Assembly (NCBI GenBank): GCA_900540175.1 | Contig: UQFG01000003.1 | Span: 1 to 64,000, forward strand | Length of the DNA: 64,000 nucleotides | Reading direction: 5' to 3' | Origin: an uncultured Mollicutes bacterium | Lineage (GTDB): Bacteria > Bacillota_I > Bacilli_A > Acholeplasmatales > Anaeroplasmataceae | In this document: positions 32,488 to 41,811 of the stretch, piece after piece | Layout: each line of letters begins with the position of its first letter | How positions within the stretch are numbered: position 1 is the stretch's first letter | Notes under the pieces: model-generated | What the model was told of the DNA's origin: nothing | Seen by the model: only the letters and a program-made list of their open reading frames with translations | The model's database searches: none | Position numbers and translations under genes: made by a program

Positions 32488-35003
32488 AACGTTTTGCATT
32501 AGCCGGAAATCCCAACAGCGGGAAAACAACGTTGTTTAATTCCTTGACCGGATCAACCGCTCATGTCGGAAACTGGCCGGGAGTCACCGTCGATAAAAAA
32601 GAGGGATTGTACAAAAAGTGCAAAGAGGTTATTTCGATTGTCGATTTACCCGGTATTTATTCGCTTTCACCTTACACACCGGAAGAAGTCATCAGTAGAA
32701 ACTATATTTTAGAAGAAAAACCGGATTGTATCATCAATATTGTGGATGCGACCAATTTGGAGCGAAACCTGTATTTGTCCACTCAGTTGGCGGAAATGGA
32801 TGTGCCGATGGTTATTGCCCTCAATATGATGGATATTGTACGTAAAAGCGGAGATTCGATCGATCCGCATTCTTTGGAAAAGAAATTCGGTGTGCCGGTG
32901 GTTTGTATTTCGGCATCCAAAGAAGAAAATTTAAACGAATTGATGGATATCGCATATAATGAAAGTTTGAAAAAACGTCCGGGACAAACGGTGCTGGATC
33001 AAGGTGTTTTGGCGCATTTGATTGCCGATTGTAAGCGGGCTTTTACGGCGCTCGGCGTCGATCATCCGCTCTTTCATGCGATTAAACTGATTGAAAACGA
33101 CGAAATAGAAGTGAAAAATCATCCCGATTTGGTCAAAATCGTCGATGAATTTAAAAAAGCATTTCGAGATGAAACCTTTGGGACAGATTTGGAAGCCATT
33201 GTGGCCGACAGTCGGTATCAGTTTATTTCTAAGAATTATGCTTCCGTGAAAGTTAAAAAAGAACAAACGGGCACAAAAGTAACGAAGTCCGATAAGATTG
33301 ATAAAGTCTTAACCAATAAATGGATCGGCATTCCGATTTTCTTAGTAATTTTATTTTTGATTTTCCATTTGACTTTTTCCGAAAACCTGTTTTATTTAGG
33401 CGGTCTGTTTTCCAATGTGGCCCCTTCTTTTGAAGGAAACGAATTCTTTGAGGGATTGTTTTGGACCGATGCGGGCATCAACTCTCCCGGTGTGATTTTA
33501 CAGTCGTTGGTGATCGGTGTAACGGATTTCATCAGTGCGGCTGTTTCCGGTTGGTTGGCAAGTGCTCCTTCTTGGGTCAGCGGCTTGATCTGCGACGGTA
33601 TTTTAGCCGGTGTGTTTGCCGTTTTGTCCTTTGTTCCGCAAATTTTGTTGTTATTCTTATTTTTCTCGATTTTGGAAGATACCGGATACATGGCTCGTGT
33701 GGCCTTTATATTGGATCGAATCTTCCGTAAATTCGGATTATCCGGAAGGGCTTTTATGCCGATGATTATGGGATTCGGTTGTTCGGTTCCGGCGATGATC
33801 AACACAAGAACCTTAGCAGATGAAAAAGAGAGAATTGCCACGATCCGTGTTATTCCGTTTTTCTCTTGCGGAGCGAAACTTCCGATCTTAACGGCGATTG
33901 CCGGTGCGATCGTTTCCGTTTTCAATTTCCCGAATGTGGATATCATTACGTATTCGATGTATTTGGTGGGAATTGTTACGGCTATTGTTGCCGTGATTGT
34001 GATGCGTCATACGACCATGCGCGGCGAAGTACCGCCGTTTATCATGGAATTGCCGACGTATCATTTGCCGCAGTTAAAATCGCTATTGTTCCATTTATGG
34101 GACAAATTGAAACACTACATTAAAAAAGCCTTTACAATCATTTTGGCATCGACCATTGTGATTTGGTTTTTGCAGAGTTTCACTTGGAATTGGGAATACA
34201 TCGAACAAGCCGATGTGACGGAAATCACCAATCAGACGTTTGCGCAAATGATGGAAGATGAAACGTTTAAAAACGAAGTTTTGGCTTTAAACAGCACCTA
34301 CGATGCATCCGAAATCACTTTTGATGTTCTTTTGGAAGATACGACCGAAGAAAACCAAGCCGCTTACGAAGCCGTAACCGATCGTGTATTCAATCAAGCG
34401 CTTCTTGATTTTGAAACCATCAAAAACGATTCGGCTTATCATGATACATCCGATTCGATTTTAGCGGGACTCGGACAGTTGATCCAGCCGCTGTTTACAC
34501 CGCTTGGTTTTGGATCCAATTTAGACAGACAAAACGGTTGGGTGTTCGGTGTATCGGCTGTAACGGGATTGATTGCCAAAGAAAATGTCATTTCGACGTT
34601 TGCGGTTTTAGCCCAATGTACGTCCAATCAAACAGCGGATACGTTGGACGGATTCAAGACGCTTTACTTTACAATGACGGATGAAGAAGGCGTCAACGCT
34701 TCGATTCAGATGATTCAAAATGCCGGCGTCGGCAATCAGTGGCCGATCCTCATCGCGTTTATCGTCTTCAATATGACAACGATTCCTTGTTTTGCGGCTG
34801 TTGCGACGGCCAAAGCGGAATTACCGAAGAAAAAATTGGGAAGAACGTTATTGTTCTGGCTGATTACTTCCTATATTGCCTCAATGATTTGCTTCTTGGT
34901 TCTTTCTTGGTGGTGGACTTCGTTGATTATTGCCGCTTTATTTGTGGCGAGCGGTTTTGGCATTCACTATTATAATCGTTATCGCGATCAAAAAGGAGTG
35001 TAG
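32484..35003 (+). CDS. feoB: Ferrous iron transporter FeoB
   Basis: The 839-residue protein has an N-terminal GTPase (G1 GNPNSGKTT, G3 DLPGIYSL, G4 NMMD) followed by the FeoB membrane region with the gating cysteine motifs GFGCSVPA and FFSCGAK. Between membrane segments near residues 575-665 there is an acidic insertion of about 90 residues (starting VTEITNQTFAQMM), absent from short FeoBs. It imports Fe2+. The small FeoB-associated protein follows. Confidence 0.95.
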   Translation: MKRFALAGNPNSGKTTLFNSLTGSTAHVGNWPGVTVDKKEGLYKKCKEVISIVDLPGIYSLSPYTPEEVISRNYILEEKPDCIINIVDATNLERNLYLSTQLAEMDVPMVIALNMMDIVRKSGDSIDPHSLEKKFGVPVVCISASKEENLNELMDIAYNESLKKRPGQTVLDQGVLAHLIADCKRAFTALGVDHPLFHAIKLIENDEIEVKNHPDLVKIVDEFKKAFRDETFGTDLEAIVADSRYQFISKNYASVKVKKEQTGTKVTKSDKIDKVLTNKWIGIPIFLVILFLIFHLTFSENLFYLGGLFSNVAPSFEGNEFFEGLFWTDAGINSPGVILQSLVIGVTDFISAAVSGWLASAPSWVSGLICDGILAGVFAVLSFVPQILLLFLFFSILEDTGYMARVAFILDRIFRKFGLSGRAFMPMIMGFGCSVPAMINTRTLADEKERIATIRVIPFFSCGAKLPILTAIAGAIVSVFNFPNVDIITYSMYLVGIVTAIVAVIVMRHTTMRGEVPPFIMELPTYHLPQLKSLLFHLWDKLKHYIKKAFTIILASTIVIWFLQSFTWNWEYIEQADVTEITNQTFAQMMEDETFKNEVLALNSTYDASEITFDVLLEDTTEENQAAYEAVTDRVFNQALLDFETIKNDSAYHDTSDSILAGLGQLIQPLFTPLGFGSNLDRQNGWVFGVSAVTGLIAKENVISTFAVLAQCTSNQTADTLDGFKTLYFTMTDEEGVNASIQMIQNAGVGNQWPILIAFIVFNMTTIPCFAAVATAKAELPKKKLGRTLLFWLITSYIASMICFLVLSWWWTSLIIAALFVASGFGIHYYNRYRDQKGV

Positions 35004-35008
35004 TGTTC

Positions 35009-35203
35009 ATGGAACCGATCGAAATCGTTGTGATCATCGCCGCCGTAGCCATCGTAGGCGGTGTCATCGGTCGCTACATCTATAAAAAATACAAGCATTT
35101 ACCGACGGGGGAATGTGCTTGCTGCAGTGCCAGGATGAAACGTTTCTTCAAACAGATCGAAAAAGAAGAAGCGTGTGAGCACTGTAAAGACAAAAACAAA
35201 TGA
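35009..35203 (+). CDS. FeoB-associated Cys-rich membrane protein
   Basis: Start ATG 35009, or GTG 35003 directly at the feoB stop. The 64-residue protein has one N-terminal membrane helix (IVVIIAAVAIVGGVIG) and a cysteine-rich tail (GECACCSA, CEHC). This is the layout of the small proteins found after feoB in Bacillota, thought to aid or deliver iron. It is the last gene of the feo operon. Confidence 0.88.
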   Translation: MEPIEIVVIIAAVAIVGGVIGRYIYKKYKHLPTGECACCSARMKRFFKQIEKEEACEHCKDKNK

Positions 35204-35241
35204 ATTTTGTACTAGGCATTCGAAATTCAATATAATTGGAT

Positions 35242-35274
35242 AAAAGGTCATCGAAATCGATGGCTTTTTATTTT
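35242..35274 (+). terminator. Terminator of the feo operon
   Basis: AAAGGTCATCGA/TCGATGGCTTTT stem with a T-rich tail. TATAAT (about 35321-35326) for the next gene follows. Confidence 0.75.
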
Positions 35275-35342
35275 CATACAAAGTGATTTTTTCCTCTTTT
35301 CTTTTTTCGATAAAGCGTCTATAATAAAATATGGTGATAAAC

Positions 35343-35747
35343 TTGACTTGGGAAACAAAAAAACCGATCTATGGAGATCACATTCGTGTGAATCGAGGCT
35401 TTTATGCACATCACGGCATTTATGCCGCCGATGATTGTGTGATCCATTTTGCATCTTTAAACCAACTCAATCGCCTTGATCCGGCATCGGCAAGAATTAT
35501 TGTCACGTCGCTGGAAGACTTTTTACAGGGTGGTTGTTTGGAAGTGGCTTGTTATAATTCCGTAGAACAGGAAAAAAGAAGAACAAGAACGCAGATTGTC
35601 AATCAAGCTTTGCTGAAAGTGGGCGAAGACGGGTACGATTTGATTTCGAATAATTGCGAACATTTTGCCAATGAATGTGAATTCGGATATAAAAAGAGTT
35701 CCCAAGTGCAAGCCGTTTTCAATACGATTTTCGGAGGTAAAAAATGA
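35343..35747 (+). CDS. LRAT-domain (NlpC/P60-like) protein
   Basis: TTG 35343 after GGTGAT is preferred, because ATG 35331 sits at the expected transcription start. The 134-residue protein has the LRAT core: GDHIRVNRGFYAHHGIYA with the catalytic His region, and SNNCEHFANEC with the catalytic Cys. LRAT-like enzymes are thiol acyltransferases or hydrolases; bacterial members are little studied. There is no signal peptide. It overlaps the glucokinase gene by 4 bp, so the pair is co-translated. Confidence 0.82.
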   Translation: MTWETKKPIYGDHIRVNRGFYAHHGIYAADDCVIHFASLNQLNRLDPASARIIVTSLEDFLQGGCLEVACYNSVEQEKRRTRTQIVNQALLKVGEDGYDLISNNCEHFANECEFGYKKSSQVQAVFNTIFGGKK

Positions 35748-36634
35748 AATTTGGAGTAGATGTCGGTGGAACGACCGTTAAAATCGGGGTCGTCGACCAA
35801 AAGAAAATATTGGATAAATTTGAGATCATCACAACCAAAGAAACGTTGATCGAAGATATTTGCCGAGCTATTTTGGCCTACCAAAACGATCATGGCATTA
35901 AAACCATTACGGGAATCGGTTTCGGTATGCCGGGAAATATTCGGAACAATTATATTTACAATTTACCGAATATCGGGATCAAAGAGATGGATTTGGTTCA
36001 AGAAGTCCATCGTTTTATTCCCGATGTGCCGGTGGCTTCCGGCAATGATGCCAATGTAGCGGCACTTGGGGAAATGATTTATCATCAAGAATATGAAAAT
36101 GCCTGTATGATTACGCTTGGTACCGGTGTGGGCGGCGGCATTATTTTAGGCGGCCATATTTTAGAAGGCGTACATGGCAATGCCGGTGAGATCGGACATA
36201 TGCCGATTGCCGATGATTATAATTTTGACTGCGGCTGCGGTTTGAAAGGTTGTTTGGAAACCGTCGCGTCGGCAACGGGGATTGTTCGATTGGCGCGGCA
36301 TCATCGAAATGACTTTCAGAGCCAACTGAAAGAACCGTTTACGGCCAAAGATATTTTCCAATTGGCGGTGAAAAACGATCCCTTGTGCTGTTTTGTAGTC
36401 GATCGTCTTTGTTATTATCTTGCCAAATGTATTGCCGTTCTTTCCGTTGTTGTGGATGTGGATGTCTATTATATCGGCGGCGGTGTTTCCAAAGCCGGTT
36501 CCGTTTTGGTAGACGGAATCATAAAACATTACCGGCAAATGGCGCATTTTGCCGTCAAAGATGTAACGATTCAGCAGGCAACGTTGCTAAATGATGCGGG
36601 GATGTTGGGGGCTGCTTCGTTGATTGAAGATTAG
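35744..36634 (+). CDS. glk: ROK-family glucokinase
   Basis: The 296-residue protein has the phosphate loop DVGGTTVKIGVVD, the ROK signature EIGHMPIADDYNFDC ending in the zinc motif CGCGLKGCLE, and the TLGTGVGGGI loop. It phosphorylates glucose or a related sugar with ATP. AGGTAAAA provides the ribosome binding site inside the LRAT gene end. Confidence 0.9.
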   Translation: MKFGVDVGGTTVKIGVVDQKKILDKFEIITTKETLIEDICRAILAYQNDHGIKTITGIGFGMPGNIRNNYIYNLPNIGIKEMDLVQEVHRFIPDVPVASGNDANVAALGEMIYHQEYENACMITLGTGVGGGIILGGHILEGVHGNAGEIGHMPIADDYNFDCGCGLKGCLETVASATGIVRLARHHRNDFQSQLKEPFTAKDIFQLAVKNDPLCCFVVDRLCYYLAKCIAVLSVVVDVDVYYIGGGVSKAGSVLVDGIIKHYRQMAHFAVKDVTIQQATLLNDAGMLGAASLIED

Positions 36635-36645
36635 GAGGGGTTTTG

Positions 36646-37335
36646 GTGTCGGAAATTTGTAAAACGTATAAACCAGAAATCCTATCGTGTCCGTTTTGCG
36701 GAACGAAACTGATCTATCGGCATACGGTTTCTAGTAAAAGTGTTTATTTTTCAAACGGAAAAAAATTTCGGATCAAGAATTTGGGATACGGCTGTCCTTC
36801 TTGTTTGGATCATCGGATCTATGTTTCCCAGACAGCCAATAAAATTTGTTTTAAAGGGCTGACGTATTCTTCCAAAGTCGTTTGTATGATTGCGTATTAC
36901 AAACAAAAACATTGGGGAAGGGATGCCATCTGCGATCTTTTTTCCAGTAAAGGAATCGAGATATCCGATCGGAACATCGATTTGCTTTATCAAAAATTTC
37001 TAAGTCATACGCTTGCCGATCCGATTCCGACGATTCAAGCGGCCATGGATCGTATGTTGGAAGAATACAAGCAAATCCGTCTGGCGATCGATGTTATTAC
37101 CATTGAAGAATGTGTTTTTTTATTGGTGTACGATTTTTTTTCTTCTAAACTTTTGGTGATTCGATCGTTTCATACGATTCGGGATCCTAAGATAGAGGAA
37201 TTTATCGCTTCGTTTTTGAATCCTCTTTTACCGATCGGTGTGATTGCGTCCATCAGAAAAGATGCGGTCTTTATTCCGATGCTTAAGAAATACTGTCCAA
37301 AAAACACAAAATTCATTTCGTTTTTGAAGTTTTAG
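36646..37335 (+). CDS. Transposase-derived protein (zinc ribbon plus partial DDE-like fold)
   Basis: GTG 36646 after AGGAGGGG. The 229-residue protein has a CPFC...CPSC zinc ribbon (residues about 15-50) and a helix-turn-helix-like region (GRDAICDLFSSKGIEISDRNI). A strand pattern like the start of an RNase-H-type transposase core follows (LAIDVITIEECVFLLVYDFFSSKLLVIRSF), with a later IRKD. It stops before any third catalytic residue. No inverted repeats are visible. It is a truncated or domesticated transposase relative; function is unknown. Confidence 0.6.
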   Translation: MSEICKTYKPEILSCPFCGTKLIYRHTVSSKSVYFSNGKKFRIKNLGYGCPSCLDHRIYVSQTANKICFKGLTYSSKVVCMIAYYKQKHWGRDAICDLFSSKGIEISDRNIDLLYQKFLSHTLADPIPTIQAAMDRMLEEYKQIRLAIDVITIEECVFLLVYDFFSSKLLVIRSFHTIRDPKIEEFIASFLNPLLPIGVIASIRKDAVFIPMLKKYCPKNTKFISFLKF

Positions 37336-37425
37336 AAACAAAACGTTTTTTTAAAAAGAAATATTTGTCGATTAATTCTTTTTTATGAATTTTATAAAAA
37401 CAATGGGAAAATCAACCGAATATTC

Positions 37426-37454
37426 TTTACAAGCTTTGTTTGCGATGATATAAT
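37426..37454 (+). promoter_or_regulatory. Promoter of the Lrp-type regulator gene
   Basis: TTTACA (37426-37431), 17-nt spacer, TATAAT (37449-37454). Confidence 0.8.
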
Positions 37455-37502
37455 AATAAAGGATGATTTTCAATTCATAATCAAGAAGGAGGGGAAAACA
37501 AA

Positions 37503-37973
37503 GTGAATAAAATTCAATTAGATGAATATGATAAAAAGATAGTTAGGTTATTACAGCAGGATTCTTCCATCAGTAATATTGATTTGTCGAAGAAAATCGG
37601 TCTTGCGCCCTCATCCTGCTTGTTGCGCGTTAAAAATTTAAAAGAACAAAAGGTTTTGAAACAATTTACTGCCATTGTTGATGAAAAACTGTTGGGGTAT
37701 GAAATTATTTGTTTTGCGAAAGTCTATATGCAGCCGTTGAACCGAGATACCTCGGCTCAGTTTATTTCCCAAGTACATCAGATACCGGAAATCACGGAAT
37801 GCTATACAATTACGGGAGAAGCGTCTTTTTTGTTGAAGATCGTTGCGAAAAATTTTGAGTATTATCGCAATTTGGTTTTCGATAAAGTGCTTAGTTTACC
37901 GTTTGTCAGCAACATCGACACCTCGATTGTCGTCAGTGCCGAAAAAAATACAAATGCCATTCCGATGGAGTAA
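37503..37973 (+). CDS. Lrp/AsnC-family regulator
   Basis: GTG start with AAGGAGGGG. The 156-residue protein has the Lrp winged helix (DEYDKKIVRLLQQDSSISNIDLSKKIGLAPSSCLLRVKNL) and the RAM effector domain (IPEITECYTITGEASFLLKI). Lrp proteins sense amino acids. It has its own terminator and precedes a two-gene ABC exporter read in the same direction, which it may control. Confidence 0.93.
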   Translation: MNKIQLDEYDKKIVRLLQQDSSISNIDLSKKIGLAPSSCLLRVKNLKEQKVLKQFTAIVDEKLLGYEIICFAKVYMQPLNRDTSAQFISQVHQIPEITECYTITGEASFLLKIVAKNFEYYRNLVFDKVLSLPFVSNIDTSIVVSAEKNTNAIPME

Positions 37974-37977
37974 TTGT

Positions 37978-38008
37978 AAAGAGCCTTTTAAAGGCTCTTT
38001 TTTTTGGA
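37978..38008 (+). terminator. Terminator after the Lrp-type gene
   Basis: AAAGAGCC/GGCTCTTT stem with a T-run. Some read-through to the ABC genes is possible because they start only 27 bp later without an obvious separate promoter. Confidence 0.85.
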
Positions 38009-38034
38009 ATAGAAGAGTCAGTTAGGAGAGTTAT

Positions 38035-39864
38035 ATGAACGGAATAAAAAAATTATGGCAATGGAGTAAAAAATACAGTTTCGTCATTATCGGAATCATT
38101 CTTTTGTCGACGTTACTGCAATGGTTGTATGCGTATTTACCGCTGTTCATTCAATATGCCATTGCCCGTTTGGGCGGTAAAATGGACAGTAATACCGATT
38201 TGCCGCAGTTTTTAATCAATTTTTATAATAATATTCCAAACACGCTTTCGTGTTTGCTTGCGGTCGGTTTGACGATGATTTTTTTACAGGCGATCCGATC
38301 CGTTTTACGGTTTGTGGATAATTATTATCAAGGAGCATTGGCACAGTATATCGGTTATGATATGCGGTTGGCGATTTATGATCATGTCATGGATTTGTCT
38401 TACAGTTACCACAATCATTCCGATATCGGCGATTTGATTCAACGTTCGACGACCGATGTGGATCAAACCTCGACGTTTATTGCCTCGCAAGTACCGGGGT
38501 TGATCGATATTTTTGTTACGGTTTTCATCGGGGCGTTTCGGGTTTACCAAATTTCACCGACGTTGATGTGGGTCAGTCTGATCAGTGTGCCGATTACGGC
38601 GTTATCGTCTGTTATTTATTTCAGATATTGTAACAAACAGTTTTCCATTATTGAAAAGGCCGAAAGTAAAATGACGACGATTATACAGGAAAATGTGAAC
38701 AGTGCCCGTGTTGTTCGTGCGTTTGCCAATGAAAAATACGAGTTTGAAAAGATGGATCAAGCCAATCGGGATTTTACAAAGAAAAACGGAAAATTCAACA
38801 ATGTGATGGCTTTCTTTTGGGGATCCAGTGATTTCTTAGTCTTTTTACAGTATTCGCTGACGATTACGGTCGGTATCTTTTTGGCTAAGGATGGTCTGTT
38901 GGGATCGGAAGATATCATTGCGTGTTTGATGTTGATGGGGATGTTGATTTGGCCGATGCGTGGGTTGGGACGAATCATTGCTTCATTCGGAAAAGCCACG
39001 GTTGCCTGCAACCGAATTGACGAGGTTTTATCGATTCCAAGCGAATATACCGTTAACGGAACGAAACAACCGGTGATTGAGGGCAATATCGAATTTCAAC
39101 ATGTGTCTTTTAAATTTGAAGATGATCAAAAACACCTTTTGAAAGACGTGTCTTTTAAAATTCAAGCCGGTCAGACGGTTGCGATTGTGGGAAAAACCGG
39201 TAGCGGAAAATCGACGATTTGCAATTTGATTACCCGAATGCTTGAAATCGACAGCGGGGATATTTTGATTGACGGGGTTTCGATTAAAGAGATCGATAAA
39301 AAGTATTTGCGCAAGAATATCAAGATGGTTTTGCAAGATCCTTTTTTATACACGAAAACTGTTTATGAAAATATTTCGATTGTGGATGCTTCAATGCCGA
39401 AAGAGAAGGTTTATGAAGCCAGTGAAATGGCGGCCCTTCACCAAGAAGTTTTAAAGTTCGATAAAGGTTATAAGACGATCGTCGGTGAAAAAGGAACGAC
39501 GCTTTCCGGCGGTCAAAAACAGCGGGTTGCGATTGCGCGGATGTTGGTCAGCGATTCGAATGTCATTATTTTCGACGATTCGTTATCGGCGCTGGATACG
39601 AAAACCGATTTGATGATCCGTCAGGCGCTTAAAAAGAAGAAAAATAAACAGACGATGATTATCATTACCCACCGTTCGACGACGGCCAAAGAAGCCGATT
39701 TGATTATTGTTTTGGATCAAGGAAAGATTGCCCAAATCGGCAAACATGAGGAATTGGTTCAACAAGAAGGTCTTTACAAAGAATTGTGGGGAATTCAGGG
39801 AGAACTGGAAGAAGAATTCAATGCGATTTTAAACGAGGAGGTGCAAGTAGATGGACGACTTTGA
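38035..39864 (+). CDS. Heterodimeric ABC exporter half-transporter A
   Basis: The 609-residue protein has an N-terminal six-helix ABC exporter membrane domain and a C-terminal ATPase: Walker A GKTGSGKST, signature LSGGQKQRV, Walker B IIFDDSLSALD. Aspartate replaces the catalytic glutamate after Walker B. This is the degenerate half of heterodimeric exporters such as BmrCD, LmrCD and TM287/288. It overlaps its partner by 14 bp. Confidence 0.93.
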   Translation: MNGIKKLWQWSKKYSFVIIGIILLSTLLQWLYAYLPLFIQYAIARLGGKMDSNTDLPQFLINFYNNIPNTLSCLLAVGLTMIFLQAIRSVLRFVDNYYQGALAQYIGYDMRLAIYDHVMDLSYSYHNHSDIGDLIQRSTTDVDQTSTFIASQVPGLIDIFVTVFIGAFRVYQISPTLMWVSLISVPITALSSVIYFRYCNKQFSIIEKAESKMTTIIQENVNSARVVRAFANEKYEFEKMDQANRDFTKKNGKFNNVMAFFWGSSDFLVFLQYSLTITVGIFLAKDGLLGSEDIIACLMLMGMLIWPMRGLGRIIASFGKATVACNRIDEVLSIPSEYTVNGTKQPVIEGNIEFQHVSFKFEDDQKHLLKDVSFKIQAGQTVAIVGKTGSGKSTICNLITRMLEIDSGDILIDGVSIKEIDKKYLRKNIKMVLQDPFLYTKTVYENISIVDASMPKEKVYEASEMAALHQEVLKFDKGYKTIVGEKGTTLSGGQKQRVAIARMLVSDSNVIIFDDSLSALDTKTDLMIRQALKKKKNKQTMIIITHRSTTAKEADLIIVLDQGKIAQIGKHEELVQQEGLYKELWGIQGELEEEFNAILNEEVQVDGRL

Positions 39865-41701
39865 TTTAGAACAGGAAGAATTTTCCGATGTGGATTATAA
39901 ATCGGGAACGAAAGGTCCGTGGAAAAAAATCATCAAAACGGTGTTTTTGCACAAAGGATATGCAATCGGATTGCTGATTGCGGTTGTCATTTTGGCGGTT
40001 TTGGATGTTTGTTATCCGCTGGTCAACTCATATGCCATCAAGCATTATTTCGAATCGACGGATGTCCATCGGTTCGACAATGTCTTTTATATTGTGGCCC
40101 TTTATATCGGGGTTTCGCTCGGTTACGGAATCACCGTCTTTTCGTTTTTGTTTTTCGCGGGAAAAGTCGAGATTCATACCTCGTATGAACTTCGTAAAGA
40201 AGCGTATTTGAATTTACAGAAACTGCCGTTTAGTTATTTCGATCAAACGGCCCAAGGTTGGATTATGGCCCGTTTGACCTCCGATGCCCGTAAACTGAGT
40301 GAAATCATTTCATGGGGCTGCGTCGATTTGCTTTGGGGCTTGCTTTCTATGGTCGGTATTTTAGGTGTTTTGTTGGTTACCAACATTCAGTTATCGGTTA
40401 TTGTGTTGATCTTACTGCCGATTATGATCTTTTTAACCATTGTGATCCGTAAAAAAATGCTGTCCAGTTACCGGGATGCCAGACGATACAATTCCAAAAT
40501 CACAGCAGCCTACAACGAAGGCTTTATGGGGGCGAAAGCGACCAAGAGTTTGGTTATCGAAGACAGAAATTTAAAAGAGTTTCATTCCAAAGCCCTCGAT
40601 TACAAAAAAGCTTCGTTAAGAGCCGTGTTCTTTTCGGCCATTTTCGGACCGGTTACGTTTATTTTATGTTATGTCGGGGTCGGAACAACGCTTTATATCG
40701 GCGGAAATATGGTTATCCAGGCCGTACTGGGTGTGGATATTTTATATTTGTTTATCGATTATACGGTTAAGTTTTTTGATCCGATTATCTCAGTATCGCG
40801 GGTTATCGGTGATTTTCAACAAGCCCAAGCTTCGGCCGAACGGATTATTTCATTGATCGAACAACAACCGGAAATCACCGATCGAGACGATGTCATCCAA
40901 CGATACGGAACGATTTTCGAACCGAAATACGAAAATTTCGAACCCTTGATCGGCGAAATCGATTTTCAGAATGTTACATTCAAATATGCCAAAGGCGAAA
41001 CGGTATTAAAAGATTTCAATTTGCATATTCCGGCCGGATCGAGTGTCGCTTTGGTGGGACATACCGGCAGCGGCAAATCGACGATTGTCAATTTGATCTG
41101 TCGTTTTTACGAACCGACCGAAGGTGATATTTTAATCGACGGACATAGTTATAAAGACCGCAGCATCACATGGTTGCATTCCAATATCGGCTATGTGCTT
41201 CAAACACCGCAGTTGTTCAGCGGAACGATTATGGAAAATGTGCGTTACGGTAATTTGAAAGCAACGGATGATGATGTCATCCAAGCGCTTAAATTAGTCG
41301 CGGCGGATGGTTTTATCGAAAAACTGGAAAACGGTTATTATTCGGAAGTGGGCGAAGGCGGCAGTAAATTATCGTTAGGCGAAAGACAGTTGATTTCTTT
41401 TGCCAGAGCGATTGTGGCCGATCCTAAGATTTTGGTGTTGGACGAGGCGACTTCTTCGATTGATACGCAAACCGAACATTTGATTCAAAAAGCAGTGGAA
41501 ATCGTTTTGAAGGGAAGAACCAGTTTTATGGTCGCCCATCGTTTATCGACGGTGGTCAATGCGGATCTAATTTTAGTAATGAGAGACGGAAAAGTCGTTG
41601 AAAGCGGGAAACACCATGAATTATTGGCGGCAAAGGGATACTATTTCGAATTGTATAAAAATCAATTTGCCCAAGAAGCCGTTCATAAAATTTTAGGTTA
41701 G
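39851..41701 (+). CDS. Heterodimeric ABC exporter half-transporter B
   Basis: The 616-residue partner has Walker A GHTGSGKST, signature LSLGERQLISFARAI (LSLGE variant) and Walker B ILVLDEATSSID with the catalytic Glu intact. The canonical LSGGQ of subunit A and the catalytic Glu of subunit B together make the one competent ATP site, as expected for this class. It likely exports drugs, peptides or lipids. Confidence 0.93.
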   Translation: MDDFDLEQEEFSDVDYKSGTKGPWKKIIKTVFLHKGYAIGLLIAVVILAVLDVCYPLVNSYAIKHYFESTDVHRFDNVFYIVALYIGVSLGYGITVFSFLFFAGKVEIHTSYELRKEAYLNLQKLPFSYFDQTAQGWIMARLTSDARKLSEIISWGCVDLLWGLLSMVGILGVLLVTNIQLSVIVLILLPIMIFLTIVIRKKMLSSYRDARRYNSKITAAYNEGFMGAKATKSLVIEDRNLKEFHSKALDYKKASLRAVFFSAIFGPVTFILCYVGVGTTLYIGGNMVIQAVLGVDILYLFIDYTVKFFDPIISVSRVIGDFQQAQASAERIISLIEQQPEITDRDDVIQRYGTIFEPKYENFEPLIGEIDFQNVTFKYAKGETVLKDFNLHIPAGSSVALVGHTGSGKSTIVNLICRFYEPTEGDILIDGHSYKDRSITWLHSNIGYVLQTPQLFSGTIMENVRYGNLKATDDDVIQALKLVAADGFIEKLENGYYSEVGEGGSKLSLGERQLISFARAIVADPKILVLDEATSSIDTQTEHLIQKAVEIVLKGRTSFMVAHRLSTVVNADLILVMRDGKVVESGKHHELLAAKGYYFELYKNQFAQEAVHKILG

Positions 41702-41714
41702 TTTTCTTTTTCGA

Positions 41715-41784
41715 TTGTAAAAGACAAATAATTTCGCTATAATAAAAAAGACAATAAGATCTGGCTGTTTCGGCCGGGTCTTTT
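41715..41784 (+). promoter_or_regulatory. mfd promoter followed by a terminator-like hairpin
   Basis: TTGTAA (41715-41720), 17-nt spacer, TATAAT (41738-41743). Within the first 40 nt of the transcript an AAAGAC...GTCTTT stem with an inner CTGGC/GGCCGG and T5 forms at 41748-41784. It may terminate the ABC operon, attenuate mfd, or both. Confidence 0.55.
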
Positions 41785-41811
41785 TGGCGTTGGCTTTTTG
41801 AGGTGATACAG

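Noticed and set aside
33392..33946. 184-residue minus-strand ORF inside feoB
   Set aside because: It is the complement of conserved FeoB membrane segments, with no promoter or ribosome binding site.
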